Notes: generated from the sequence alone by a model not told the origin. A stretch of DNA of 64,000 nt from Paenarthrobacter nicotinovorans (GCF_021919345.1 NZ_CP089293.1:744001-808000), one strand, 5' to 3'. Counted from the stretch's first letter, positions 1 to 8,908 are shown. Numbers and translations: made by a program.

Positions 1-1327
1 CCTGGGCTGTTTTGGGAAGAAGGCCCATGACGGCCAGCGAGGTGATGGACTTGCCGCAACCGGATTCGCCCACCAGGCCCATCGTTTCGCCTTCGCGGAC
101 GGTGAAGGACACGTTGTCCACGATCGCGATGTCGCCGAAGCGGCCCGGGAAGCGGATGGACAGGTTCTTCACCTCAAGGACGTTGCGTGCGCCGGCCGCA
201 ACCTGGGGGAGGCGGTCGGTGCGCTTCGCTTCGATGGCTGCGAGCAGTTCCAGCTCACGGTCCAGCAGGAGGTGTGGATTCGCGGCAGCGAGTCGGACGT
301 CGGTGAGCACGGCTGAAGTGGCCACATCAGAAGCGGATCCGTCACCGGAAGCCGCAAGGACGCCGTCGAGCTCATGTTCCTCAACCACCGAAGGCTGGGC
401 AACTGAGGTTGCCACCTCAGTGTCAACGGCCACAACTGCGGCGGATCCGTCGTCGTCCTTTACTACGGGCGCACGGCGGAGTTTCGGGTTCACCATCGCA
501 TCCGTGAGGCCCTCGGCGAGGATGTTCAGGGACAGAACTGTCAGGAGGATGGTCAGGCCGGCGAAGGTGGTGGCCCACCAGCCGCCGGACAGCACTAGAT
601 TGCGTCCGTAGGAGATCACGTTGCCCCAGGACGGGGCGGGATCCTGCACACCGGCGCCGAGGAAGGACAGGGAAGCTTCCAGGATGATGGCGTCTGCCAC
701 CATGACCGTAGCGAACACCAGCACCGGAGCGGCGGTGTTGCGGACGATGTGCTTGACCAGGATGTAGAAGCGTCCGGCACCGATCACCCGTTCGGCTCGG
801 ACGTAGTCTTCGCCGTACTGTGCCAGCACGTTGGCGCGGACCACGCGGGCCAACTGCGGGGTGTAGATGATGGCGATCGCGATGATGATGGTCGGGACCG
901 AGTTGCCGAATGCTGCCAGCAGCACGGCGGCCAGGGCGATGCCCGGGAACGCCATGAGGATGTCCATGAGCCGCATGATGATTTCATTCACGGACTTGCT
1001 GGAGGTCGCCGCGAAGGAGCCCAGGAGAGCGCCGGCGAGGATGGCCAGAGCCACCGCACCGAGGCCGATCATCAGCGACGATTGTGCGCCGAACAGGAGC
1101 CGGGAGAAGATGTCGCGGCCTAGGCGGTCGGTACCGAAGAAGTGCTCGGCGCCGGGCGGGGTGGCTGGAATGAAGGTTTCCAGCGGATCGTGCGGGGCAA
1201 TGACCGGCGCGAAGACCGCGGCCAGGACAATCACGATGAGGAAGAGCAGGGCGATACGGGAGCCCCAGGGCAGGGCCTTGAAACGAATGCCCGGGGCACT
1301 TAGCCGTTCTGCGAGCTTGCTGCGCAT
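1..1327 (-). CDS. Dipeptide/oligopeptide ABC transporter permease-ATPase fusion (3' end outside window)
   Basis: Moves peptides or similar solutes through the membrane and supplies the ATPase. One uninterrupted frame of 442 visible codons starts at ATG 1327. Residues 1 to about 285 form a DppC-like permease (cytoplasmic N terminus, several membrane helices, GTDRLGRDIFSRLLFG). An acidic, alanine-rich linker of roughly 70 residues follows, then the start of a DppD-like ATPase with Walker A GESGCGKS at the window edge. I read the frame through the linker and found no stop. Permease/ATPase fusions of this family are known in actinobacteria. It begins 3 nt after the upstream permease stop, so the two are translationally linked. 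The ATPase C-terminal part lies outside the window. Confidence 0.88.
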   Translation of the reverse strand, partial: MRSKLAERLSAPGIRFKALPWGSRIALLFLIVIVLAAVFAPVIAPHDPLETFIPATPPGAEHFFGTDRLGRDIFSRLLFGAQSSLMIGLGAVALAILAGALLGSFAATSSKSVNEIIMRLMDILMAFPGIALAAVLLAAFGNSVPTIIIAIAIIYTPQLARVVRANVLAQYGEDYVRAERVIGAGRFYILVKHIVRNTAAPVLVFATVMVADAIILEASLSFLGAGVQDPAPSWGNVISYGRNLVLSGGWWATTFAGLTILLTVLSLNILAEGLTDAMVNPKLRRAPVVKDDDGSAAVVAVDTEVATSVAQPSVVEEHELDGVLAASGDGSASDVATSAVLTDVRLAAANPHLLLDRELELLAAIEAKRTDRLPQVAAGARNVLEVKNLSIRFPGRFGDIAIVDNVSFTVREGETMGLVGESGCGKSITSLAVMGLLPKTAQ

Positions 1328-1330
1328 GAG

Positions 1331-2287
1331 CTATACCGTCCTGATTCGGGGGTTGATGAGCAGGTAAAGAAGGTCCACCACGATGTTCACCAGAACGAAG
1401 GTGACGGAGATGGTGAGCACCACGCCCTGGACCAGGTTGACGTCCAGGTTGGTGATGCCGTTGAGGATCAGCTGTCCCATGCCGGGCAGGGCGAAGATCA
1501 TTTCAATCACGACGGCGCCGCCCAGCAGGTAGCCGACGCGCAGTCCCAGCACGGTCACCGGGGTGACGAGTGCGTTGCGGAGGACGTTCTTGGAGACGAC
1601 CTCACGGTAGGGGACACCATTGCCGATGGCGGTGCGGACGTAGTCGCGGTCCAGTTCTTCCACCATCGAGGTGCGGACCACGCGGATCAGCGAGGCGGAC
1701 ACGGGAATGCCGAGGGCGAGGGCCGGGAGGGCCATCGAGTTGAGCCAACCGCCGAAGCCGGATTCCGGCGTCGCAATTCCGCCCGAGGGGAACATCGGGT
1801 TCTCGCCGAGCGCGAACCACTGGATGAGCAGGATGCCCAACCAGAACGACGGCGTGGCGATCGCGGCGATGGAGAAGACGCGGACCAACTGGTCCTGCCA
1901 CTTGTCGCGGTAGAGCGCGCCGAGGATGCCGAACGCCAGCGAGAGCACGATGGCGATGAGGACGCCCAGGAAAGTGAGCTGGAGCGTCAGTGGGAAAGCC
2001 GAGCCGATCATGGAAGCCACGGACTTGGCCGGCGGGGTGGTGGTGCCAAGGTCGAACTGCAGGAGCTTGCCGAGGAATCGGAAGTACTGCAGGACCAGGG
2101 GATCGTTGAGGCCATTGTCCTGGCGGTACTGCTGCTTCGCTTCTTCGCTGGCGCCGTCACCGAGGGCGGAGCTTGCCTGGTCTCCGGGAGCGGCCTGCAG
2201 GACGAGGAAGACGAGCAACGTGATGCCCAGGATCATCAATGGCAATGCTGCAAGCCTGCGGCCAAGCAGACGCAATATCGTGACCAA
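1331..2287 (-). CDS. Dipeptide/oligopeptide ABC transporter permease, DppB-like
   Basis: Integral membrane permease that pairs with the permease-ATPase fusion encoded next. The 318 residues begin LRLLGRRLAALPLMILG, a first membrane helix, then a periplasmic-type loop and the binding-protein-dependent transport domain from about residue 95. The family hallmark ALPALALGIPVSASLIRVVR is present, followed by the conserved cytoplasmic loop. The start is TTG at 2287, chosen because GGAG lies 6 nt upstream and no ATG fits the N terminus. It follows the binding-protein gene after about 100 nt holding a strong hairpin, so it should be expressed at a lower level than that gene (inference). Confidence 0.9.
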   Translation of the reverse strand: MVTILRLLGRRLAALPLMILGITLLVFLVLQAAPGDQASSALGDGASEEAKQQYRQDNGLNDPLVLQYFRFLGKLLQFDLGTTTPPAKSVASMIGSAFPLTLQLTFLGVLIAIVLSLAFGILGALYRDKWQDQLVRVFSIAAIATPSFWLGILLIQWFALGENPMFPSGGIATPESGFGGWLNSMALPALALGIPVSASLIRVVRTSMVEELDRDYVRTAIGNGVPYREVVSKNVLRNALVTPVTVLGLRVGYLLGGAVVIEMIFALPGMGQLILNGITNLDVNLVQGVVLTISVTFVLVNIVVDLLYLLINPRIRTV

Positions 2288-2315
2288 TTTGTTCTCCGGT
2301 TGGTTGGTGGTGCTG

Positions 2316-2376
2316 GTTGCGGGGCCTGCTCTGCGGGCTCTGTGGGGGTTTCAGGCCGCAGAGCAGGCCCCGCAAC
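2316..2376 (-). promoter_or_regulatory. Intercistronic hairpin between binding-protein and permease genes
   Basis: Two perfectly complementary 21-nt arms (2316-2336 and 2356-2376) flank a 19-nt loop. It sits 12 nt after the binding-protein stop and 29 nt before the permease start. There is no T-run, so it looks more like an attenuator or 3'-end stabiliser for the upstream mRNA than a full terminator. Confidence 0.75.
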
Positions 2377-2387
2377 GCGAGGGGTGC

Positions 2388-4010
2388 TTAGGCCGTGCGT
2401 CCGACGTCGATGAAGGACAGGCCGGTGGTGGGCAGAGGCTGGAAGCCGTTGAGCTTCTTCTCGTCCCAGGCGCTGGGGAGCTGGCGGTGGAAGACCGGGT
2501 AGAGGGGAACTTCGTCCGAGACCATGTCCACGATTTCGCCCACGATCTTCTTGGCTGCATCACCGGAGGCCTGGGAGCCCTTGTCCATGAGGTCCTGGAG
2601 TTTGGTGCGCTCCGGGGTGGTCCAGAAGGCGCGCTTGTCCATCCAGGTTGCGCCGGAGTAGAACCAGCTCAGGAGGAGGTCCGCGTCGTTGCCGAAGACT
2701 GAGGGGTCGCCGGGTGCTGCGACCACGGAGTAGTCGCCCTTGCCCACGCGGTCGCTGTACAAAGCACCGGACTGGAGGCTCTTGACCGTCACCTTGACAC
2801 CGGGGATCTTGTTCCAGGATTCGAGGATCAGCGGGGCCACATCCTTGACCCAGGCGGTGTCCGTGGTGAGCAGCTCGAATTCCAGGTTGGTCACGCCGGC
2901 CTGCTTCAGGAGGTCCGCGGCCTTGGAGGTATCAAAGCCATAGACGTTCTTGGCCTTGACGTAATCCGGGTGGCCTTCCTGGAAGTAGGACGTGGCTGCC
3001 TTGGCGTTGCCGAACAGTGCCTTCTTGATGATGGCTTCCTTGTCCAGGCCGTAGTGCAGGGCCTGGCGGACCAGCTTGTTGTCGAACGGTGCTTTGGCAC
3101 AGTTGAACATGAGGAACAGCAGGCCGAAGGACTGGACGGATTCGACCTTCACCTTGGACTTCAAACCGTCGACATCCAGGTACGGAACGTCCTCGATTGC
3201 CTGGACGCGGCCGGACTGGACGGCGGTGACGCGTGCTGCTGCATCGGAAAGGAGAAGCCAGGTCATGCCCTTTGCCAGGGCGGGCTTGGGGCCGTTGTAG
3301 TCGGCAAATGCCTCGAAGACGATCTTGTCGTCCTTGACGGCGGAGACCAGCTTGTAGGGGCCCGAGCCCACCGGCTTGGCGTCGAAGGCCTTCAGGTCGG
3401 TGGCGAGGGCCTTGGGGACGATCTTCACTACGGAGATGCGTGGACCGAAGCCCGGGAAAGCGTACTTGAGCGTGAATTCAACCGTCTTCTCATCCAGCGG
3501 CTTCACGGCCTGGATGAAGGGGATGAACTGGGAGAAGAGGGACTTGTTCGCCGGGTCCATGACGCGGGTGAAGGAGAAGGCGACGTCTTCGGTGGTGACG
3601 GGGGAACCGTCGTGGAATTTCGCGCCGTCGCGGATGGTTACCTGGTAGGTGGTGTCGTTGACCTTCTTGGGGTCCGCTGCCGCCAGGGCGTTGTACGGCT
3701 GCCGGGTAGCCGGGTGAAGCTCGATGAGTCCTTCGAAGATGTGCAGGTTGGCTGCCATCGGGGTCGCACCCGAGGAGCTCAGGGGGTCGAAGCCTGTGGA
3801 GAGTGCATAGGAAATGCCTGCCTCGATGATGAGGTCCTTGTTCACTGCAGCTGTGTTCGTTGCGTTGCCGGTCGTGGTGCTGGCAGCGCCGCCGCACGCA
3901 GAAAGGGTTGCCGTGAAGGCGGCTGCTGCACCAACTGCGCCGCTCAGCTTCAGGAAGTTCCGGCGGCTGGCATCGTTGACCAGCGGCAGGCTTTGGATCG
4001 TCTTGCTCAT
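2388..4010 (-). CDS. Family 5 extracellular solute-binding lipoprotein of the dipeptide importer
   Basis: Captures peptides or related solutes outside the cell and delivers them to the adjacent ABC transporter. The 540 residues start with a twin-arginine-like lipoprotein signal: [10 protein letters not shown] at residues 15-24 and a lipobox LSAC with Cys39. The mature part is of normal DppA/OppA size and has family 5 features such as [18 protein letters not shown] and later [12 protein letters not shown]. The start at 4010 is chosen because GAGG sits 6 nt upstream and the signal peptide then has a normal n-region; longer in-frame starts (4025, 4091) lack this. It is the first gene of the operon, divergent from the FadR-type regulator. 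Confidence 0.9.
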   Translation of the reverse strand: MSKTIQSLPLVNDASRRNFLKLSGAVGAAAAFTATLSACGGAASTTTGNATNTAAVNKDLIIEAGISYALSTGFDPLSSSGATPMAANLHIFEGLIELHPATRQPYNALAAADPKKVNDTTYQVTIRDGAKFHDGSPVTTEDVAFSFTRVMDPANKSLFSQFIPFIQAVKPLDEKTVEFTLKYAFPGFGPRISVVKIVPKALATDLKAFDAKPVGSGPYKLVSAVKDDKIVFEAFADYNGPKPALAKGMTWLLLSDAAARVTAVQSGRVQAIEDVPYLDVDGLKSKVKVESVQSFGLLFLMFNCAKAPFDNKLVRQALHYGLDKEAIIKKALFGNAKAATSYFQEGHPDYVKAKNVYGFDTSKAADLLKQAGVTNLEFELLTTDTAWVKDVAPLILESWNKIPGVKVTVKSLQSGALYSDRVGKGDYSVVAAPGDPSVFGNDADLLLSWFYSGATWMDKRAFWTTPERTKLQDLMDKGSQASGDAAKKIVGEIVDMVSDEVPLYPVFHRQLPSAWDEKKLNGFQPLPTTGLSFIDVGRTA

Positions 4011-4040
4011 AGGGTGCCTCACCATTCGAGTTTCGTGGGT

Positions 4041-4236
4041 TATCGGATGTAGGACGTCCGATGCTCGTATGGAAACTGTAAGGGCGGTCACAGCGGAACG
4101 TCAAGTGAGATTAAGCGGCCGGGGCGCAGTCCGCGCGCCTTGCGGTTATCCGGCTACGGCCGGTTCGTGGCGGAAATCTCAGGGATATCCGGGGAAATCG
4201 CACTCCACGTCTATCAGGGAGGTGGGACATCCGATA
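4041..4236. promoter_or_regulatory. Divergent control region with a shared 10-bp operator candidate
   Basis: The 332-nt gap between the binding-protein start and the regulator start has no gene. The sequence ACATCCGATA occurs twice in it: on the minus strand at 4041-4050, 31 nt before the binding-protein start, and on the plus strand at 4227-4236, before the regulator. The first copy lies in a dyad, ATCGGA(9 nt)TCCGAT at 4042-4062, centred near GGACGTCC. This fits an operator read by the FadR-type regulator and controlling both directions; that is inference. Confidence 0.5.
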
Positions 4237-4342
4237 TTGTATGTTGCGAGCTACTCATTCTGTGGTGAGCGCTAAGCTCGCCTCAATATTAACACCGCAC
4301 CACTTCAAACCTTTGGGGCCGGTGCACGGCAAGGAGAAAGCC

Positions 4343-5071
4343 ATGACAACTTCCGGTGTGGTTCCGCAGGCGCGGTTCAGCGCACAGGCCCGGCTGCGCG
4401 CATTGCAGTCGGACATTATGGAATTGATCCTTGAGCGCGAGCTTGAGGCCGGCGATCCCTTGCCCACGGAAAGCGAACTGTCGGTAGCCCTCGGTGTTGG
4501 GCGCAACACCCTCCGTGAGTCACTGAAGGTGCTCCAGGCGTTGGGCGTCATCGAAATCCGCCACGGGTTCGGGATGTTCGTCGCGCCGAGCAACTTCGAC
4601 GCGCTCGCCGACGGGCTGACCTTCCGTGGCAGGCTCTCGCTGCGTCACCAGGGACTCGAAGCGCTGCAGTTGGTGGACGTACGCCAGGCCCTTGAGTCGG
4701 GACTGATTGGTTCCTCCATGGACGTGATGACCAAAGAGCAGTTGGCGTCCATCGAAGAATCGGTCAAGCAGATGGAGGAATTGGCGGGAGCCGGCGAGAA
4801 CTTCGTTGCCGCCGACGCCGAGTTCCACCGACGCCTTTTCGAACCCCTCAACAACGAGCTCCTCATCAACCTCATGGGCGTCTTTTGGAAGGTCTACCGC
4901 AAGATCCACGTGGAGATCGGCCCGGGCAACGAGGACCTCGTCAAAACAGCAGCGATGCACCGCGACATCTACGCCGCCGTTGCCGCGGGGGACAAGGTAG
5001 CGGCCGCTGAGCTGCTCAACCGGCATTTCGATGGCATTCGCCGCCGCATCAGCGAGGCCGTCGGCGAGTAA
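4343..5071 (+). CDS. FadR-family (GntR/FCD) transcriptional regulator
   Basis: DNA-binding repressor or activator that probably senses an acid metabolite. The 242 residues contain a winged helix-turn-helix at about 15-75 (LPTESELSVALGVGRNTLRE) and a C-terminal FCD domain. The FCD metal ligands are visible: Asp and His in AADAEFHRRLF, His in MHRDIYAAV and His in LNRHFDGI. ATG 4343 has AAGGAGA 8 nt upstream; a longer open frame from 4241 lacks such a site. It is divergent from the peptide importer and shares a repeated 10-mer with it, so it probably controls that importer and itself. Confidence 0.9.
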   Translation: MTTSGVVPQARFSAQARLRALQSDIMELILERELEAGDPLPTESELSVALGVGRNTLRESLKVLQALGVIEIRHGFGMFVAPSNFDALADGLTFRGRLSLRHQGLEALQLVDVRQALESGLIGSSMDVMTKEQLASIEESVKQMEELAGAGENFVAADAEFHRRLFEPLNNELLINLMGVFWKVYRKIHVEIGPGNEDLVKTAAMHRDIYAAVAAGDKVAAAELLNRHFDGIRRRISEAVGE

Positions 5072-5082
5072 CGCACTCCACC

Positions 5083-5129
5083 CAAGGGCCGCCGTCGTAC
5101 TTTCACCGGAAGTACGACGGCGGCCCTTG
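5083..5129. terminator. Strong hairpin terminator (family GGGCCGCCGTCG)
   Basis: A perfect 20-bp stem (5083-5102 with 5110-5129) and a 7-nt loop lie 12 nt after the FadR-type gene stop, between convergent genes. There is no T-run, as is common in high-GC actinobacteria. The same core stem recurs at 8909-8955 and, imperfectly, at 11256-11302. Confidence 0.85.
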
Positions 5130-5158
5130 CCGTTAACGGCGCGGCTCAGCTTCGCGGG

Positions 5159-5782
5159 TCAGTGGCCGCGCCAGCCGGCGATGAGGACTGTCCGGAGGTA
5201 GTCGTAGCGGAAGTCGTTGATGTTCGGCAGCTCCGACAGGGAAGCGATGCGGTGGGGGAGCGCGGTGCCGGTCAGTGCGCCTACGCCGAACATATAGGCC
5301 CACTCGTGGAACCCCGGTGGTTTGTCCGGAAGGGCTTTGCGCATCACCTGGATGAAGTCCCTGGCCATGGGATCGAAGTATTCGGCAAGGATTCCGCGGT
5401 CGTGAGCTGACGGGTCCGAGGCCTCCCGAAGGACGAGGCGGGCGAACAGCTTTCCGTCCGCGGTTTCCTGCGCTTTCAGGGTCGGCATCAGGAAAGCGTC
5501 CACAATGCGTTCGACGGCGTCGGCCGCCGAAGCATCCACCGCGAGGACCTGCCGGCGGCGTTCCTCATTGAGGTACTGGTACCGGGCGAAGACGGCCCTG
5601 TAGAGCTCCAGCTTGGTGGCGAAATGGTAGATCACCAGGGGTGCCGTTGTGCCGGTTTCCTCCGCAACCGCCCGCATGGTGGTGCTTTCAAAGCCGCGGT
5701 TGGCGAACATTTCCACCGCGACATCCAAGATCTGCTCCCGGCGGCGGGTTCCGGCGGTATTTCCCTGTACTTCCGTGGACAT
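5159..5782 (-). CDS. TetR-family transcriptional regulator
   Basis: Probably represses the divergent MFS/cyclase/FAH operon. The 207 residues have an N-terminal TetR helix-turn-helix at about 11-60 (REQILDVAVEMFANRGFEST, then GTTAPLVIYHFATKLELY) and an all-helical ligand domain of ordinary length. I chose ATG 5782 because AAGGTGG stands a few bases upstream; an in-frame GTG at 5833 has no ribosome site and would overlap the promoter region. Its own promoter must lie in the 151-nt gap shared with the transporter gene, where a pair of direct repeats is found. Confidence 0.88.
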   Translation of the reverse strand: MSTEVQGNTAGTRRREQILDVAVEMFANRGFESTTMRAVAEETGTTAPLVIYHFATKLELYRAVFARYQYLNEERRRQVLAVDASAADAVERIVDAFLMPTLKAQETADGKLFARLVLREASDPSAHDRGILAEYFDPMARDFIQVMRKALPDKPPGFHEWAYMFGVGALTGTALPHRIASLSELPNINDFRYDYLRTVLIAGWRGH

Positions 5783-5826
5783 GAGTCCCACCTTATCGGC
5801 CTCCTTGCTGGTCGGAGCTGTGAGCG

Positions 5827-5891
5827 TTGACACAAATTGAATGGGTGTATAAATTCTATTCCAGCAGAAACTGAACGGGTGTCAAAGTTCT
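5827..5891 (+). promoter_or_regulatory. Promoter and direct-repeat operator candidate for the MFS operon
   Basis: TTGACA at 5827-5832 and TAAATT at 5850-5855 are 17 nt apart, a credible sigma-70-type promoter. Two 21-nt direct repeats at 5837-5857 and 5871-5891 match at 16 of 21 positions (core TGAAYGGGTGT) with a 34-nt period. The first covers the -10 region, so a TetR protein bound there would block transcription. Binding itself is inference. Confidence 0.55.
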
Positions 5892-5933
5892 CTTTCTGTT
5901 CCGGGCAACGATGCCCCCATCGAAAGGGATCCC

Positions 5934-7169
5934 ATGAAACGTGGAACCAAGTGGTTCATCCTTGTTGGGTCGTTCATCATTTATCTGTTTGATGCACTGG
6001 AAATCGCAGTGCTGTCGTTCGCGCTGCCGGCCATCAGTGCCGAACTGAAGCTGACCCCGGTTGCCGGCGGCCTCCTGGCTACCGCCACGCTGCTTGGCAT
6101 GGGTTGTTCCAGCGTCGTGACCGGGTGGGTGGCCGACAACCGCGGCCGCCGCATCGCGCTCATCGGCTCCATGGCGGTGTTCGTTGCCCTGACGTCGGCG
6201 CTCTTCGTGGTGCCGAACTATGGCGTGTTCGTCGCCCTCCGCTTCCTGGCCGGCATAGGCCTTGGCGGAGTCTGGTCAGTGCTGTCCACGTACATTGTGG
6301 AGACCTGGCCCGCCGAACAAAGGGGGCGGGCCGTGGCGTTCGTGCTGGCCGCCTACCCCTTGGGCGGGGCGGCCGCAGCGCTGATTGCAGGCGCTTTCAT
6401 GCCCGATTGGCGGCTCCTTTTCCTGGTTACCGGTTTGTCGGCACTGCTGCCCTTGCTCATGGTTGTGTTCTTCTTCCCCGAATCCAGGGCCTGGCTGGAA
6501 GAACGCGCACGGCAACAGAAGGGCAACGTCACCGTCAAAGAACTCTTCACCGGTACTTATCGCCGCCGCACAGTCATCGCCACCGTGGTGGCAGTCTGCG
6601 CATTCGTAGGTTTCTACGGAGCCTCAACGTGGATGCCCAGCTACCTCTCCACCGAGCGGGGCCTCGATCCCCGGCAGGTCAGCCTCTTCATGACCGTCCT
6701 CAACCTGGGCATGTTTGCCGGCTACATAGTGTTCGGCTGGATCGCCGACCGGATTGGCAGGCGCAACGCCATCCTGCTCTCCCTGGCCGGCACCGGACTG
6801 TTGATGCCGCTGTACGGCCTGGTCACCAACCAGTCGGTCCTCTTGTGGATGGGACCGCTGTACGCCTTCTTCATGACCTTTGCCGGACTTTTTGGTTCGT
6901 ACCTCGGGGAGCTGTACCCCACCAGGATCCGTACCACCGGCGCCGGTTTCTGCTTCAACATCGGACGCGGAGTGGCGGCGTTCGCACCCCTGGTGATGGG
7001 TGGGATTGCAGCCTCCTGGGGATTCTCCACCGGGCTGATCCTGTCCGGAGCAGTCTTCCTGGCCGGTGCTGCCCTCATGCTGCTCCTTCCCCATACCCAC
7101 CGCGGCGCCTCCACGGACAACTCCCCAACCGACTTCCATTTTGAGAAGGAATCCATCAAGAATGCCTGA
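5934..7169 (+). CDS. MFS transporter, aromatic acid/metabolite-H+ symporter type
   Basis: Membrane uptake carrier for a small organic acid or related metabolite. The 411 residues have about 12 membrane helices. The MFS signature GWVADNRGRRIA follows helix 2, RFLAGIGLGGVWS lies in helix 4, and the repeated signature GWIADRIGRRNA is in the second half. LFDALEIAVLSFALP in helix 1 resembles the acidic helix 1 of the AAHS/sialate group. AAAGG precedes ATG 5934. The stop overlaps the next start by 8 nt, so the carrier and the two enzymes form one translational unit. The substrate is unknown. Confidence 0.88.
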   Translation: MKRGTKWFILVGSFIIYLFDALEIAVLSFALPAISAELKLTPVAGGLLATATLLGMGCSSVVTGWVADNRGRRIALIGSMAVFVALTSALFVVPNYGVFVALRFLAGIGLGGVWSVLSTYIVETWPAEQRGRAVAFVLAAYPLGGAAAALIAGAFMPDWRLLFLVTGLSALLPLLMVVFFFPESRAWLEERARQQKGNVTVKELFTGTYRRRTVIATVVAVCAFVGFYGASTWMPSYLSTERGLDPRQVSLFMTVLNLGMFAGYIVFGWIADRIGRRNAILLSLAGTGLLMPLYGLVTNQSVLLWMGPLYAFFMTFAGLFGSYLGELYPTRIRTTGAGFCFNIGRGVAAFAPLVMGGIAASWGFSTGLILSGAVFLAGAALMLLLPHTHRGASTDNSPTDFHFEKESIKNA

Positions 7170-7947
7170 CCTGATAGACCTTTCCGTCAGCCTCCGAGCC
7201 GGTATCGCCTCTGATCCACCCGGAATGACGCCGCATATTGACTACTACACCCACAAGGAAACGGCCAAGGACCTGGTGTCCTACTTTCCGGGGATGGGCG
7301 AAGAGGACCTTCCAGGGGAAGAAGGCTGGGCCATTGAGCGCATCAGTGCCACGACCCATACCGGTACACACCTGGATGCTCCGTATCATTACGCTTCCAC
7401 CATGGACGGGGGAGCGCGCGCCATCACCATTGACGAGGTTCCCTTGGAGTGGTGCTTCGGCCGCGGGGTGAAACTGGACTTCCGTGGATTCGAAGACGGC
7501 TACGTTGCCACGGCCGCCGACGTCGAGGCCGAGCTTCACCGGATCGGGCACGAGCTGGTCCCGGGAGACATCGTGGTGGTCAACACCTCTGCCGGCACCC
7601 GGTACGGCTTTGACGATTACCTTTCCAAGGGTTGCGGGATGGGACGCGAAGCCACTCTCTTCCTTACCAGCCGGGGCGTCCGCGTCACCGGCACCGATGC
7701 CTGGAGTTGGGACGCCCCCTTCATCCACACCGCCAAGCGGTATGCGGAATCCGGCGATAACACGTTGATCTGGGAAGGCCACAAAGCCGGGATGGAGATC
7801 GGTTACTGCCACATCGAGAAACTGCACAATCTGGAAGCGCTCCCGGCCACCGGGTTCAACATTTCGTGCTTCCCGGTGAAGATCCACGGAGCCTCCGCCG
7901 GCTGGACCCGTGCTGTAGCCATTCTTGATTCCGGGGCGGCCGCGTGA
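7162..7947 (+). CDS. Cyclase family (kynurenine formamidase-like) metal hydrolase
   Basis: Predicted cytoplasmic metal-dependent hydrolase of amide, lactone or similar bonds. The 261 residues carry the cyclase-family metal motif HTGTHLDAPYH, giving His66, His70, Asp72 and His76. The family includes kynurenine formamidase and isatin hydrolase. ATG 7162 overlaps the MFS stop by 8 nt; the in-frame extension to 7066 would be antisense-free but lies wholly inside the transporter gene and is rejected. It ends overlapping the next gene by 4 nt (GTGA). Context suggests it opens a ring or cleaves an amide before the FAH-fold enzyme acts. Substrate not assignable from sequence. Confidence 0.85.
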   Translation: MPDLIDLSVSLRAGIASDPPGMTPHIDYYTHKETAKDLVSYFPGMGEEDLPGEEGWAIERISATTHTGTHLDAPYHYASTMDGGARAITIDEVPLEWCFGRGVKLDFRGFEDGYVATAADVEAELHRIGHELVPGDIVVVNTSAGTRYGFDDYLSKGCGMGREATLFLTSRGVRVTGTDAWSWDAPFIHTAKRYAESGDNTLIWEGHKAGMEIGYCHIEKLHNLEALPATGFNISCFPVKIHGASAGWTRAVAILDSGAAA

Positions 7948-8900
7948 AATTCTTCCGACTCCTCATTGACGGCGTACCGCGTCTTGGTCAAGCCGACGAC
8001 GACTTGGTGTCAGGCCGCCTGTACCCGGCAGGGCTCGATGCCTTCGACGTGCTGGACCGCCCCTGGACAGCAACGGAGGGTGAACCCCTGGATTTCGCGG
8101 CGGTGGAACTGCTGCCTCCCGTCGTGGCTCCGACCATCCGGGACTTCATCACCTTCGAGCAGCACACCGTCGGAGCCCTGCGTTCAGTAGCCGCAGGGAA
8201 GGGCATTCCCTCCGCCTGGTATGACGCGCCGTCGTTCTATTTCACCAACCCGCACGCGGTGACCGGACACAACGCCACGGTCGCGATGGCTCCAGGTACC
8301 GGGCAATTCGACTTTGAGCTGGAGGTGGCGGCGGTCATTGGTGCGGACGGCTACAACCTCTCGGTGGAGGAAGCCGGCGAGCACATCGCCGGGTACATGA
8401 TCCTGAACGACTGGTCCGCAAGGGATCTTCAGCGCGGCGAGATGACCGTGGGGCTGGGGCCGGCCAAGGGCAAGGACACCGCCACGTCCCTGGGCCCGGT
8501 CTTCGTGACCAAGGATGAACTCGCCGACGTTACTTCTGACGGCTTCTTGAATCTCTCCATGAGCGTTTCTGTCAATGGACGGGTTCTTGCCACGGATTCG
8601 CTGGCCAACATGGCGTGGACCTTCGCGGAGCTTGTGGCCTACGCCAGCAGGGGAACCTGGGTCCGTCGCGGTGACATCCTGGGATCCGGGACCAGCGGGG
8701 GCGGCTGCCTGGCTGAATTTTGGGGATGGTACGGGGCCATGACCCCGCCGCCGCTGGAACGAGGCGATGTTGTGAGCCTGACGGTGGAGGGTCTGGGTAC
8801 TTTGACCAACCTTGTGGGCCGCGCGGCCCCTGTCCATGAGGTCCCCAAGGCCCGGCGGCGCGTGTACGCACCGCCGTTGCCGTTTATTCCGGACGCTTGA
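7944..8900 (+). CDS. Fumarylacetoacetate hydrolase (FAH) family protein
   Basis: Cytoplasmic metal-dependent hydrolase, decarboxylase or hydratase of a keto-enol acid. The 318 residues hold the FAH catalytic domain from about residue 70. FDFELEVAAVIG provides the paired metal-binding glutamates and LNDWSARDLQ the conserved aspartate region; GTWVRRGDILGSGT precedes the C-terminal strand. The start is GTG 7944, overlapping the cyclase stop, which indicates translational coupling. FAH enzymes commonly finish aromatic-ring catabolism, so the operon may degrade an aromatic or heterocyclic acid imported by the MFS carrier; that is inference. Confidence 0.85.
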   Translation: MKFFRLLIDGVPRLGQADDDLVSGRLYPAGLDAFDVLDRPWTATEGEPLDFAAVELLPPVVAPTIRDFITFEQHTVGALRSVAAGKGIPSAWYDAPSFYFTNPHAVTGHNATVAMAPGTGQFDFELEVAAVIGADGYNLSVEEAGEHIAGYMILNDWSARDLQRGEMTVGLGPAKGKDTATSLGPVFVTKDELADVTSDGFLNLSMSVSVNGRVLATDSLANMAWTFAELVAYASRGTWVRRGDILGSGTSGGGCLAEFWGWYGAMTPPPLERGDVVSLTVEGLGTLTNLVGRAAPVHEVPKARRRVYAPPLPFIPDA

Positions 8901-8908
8901 GCGGACGC

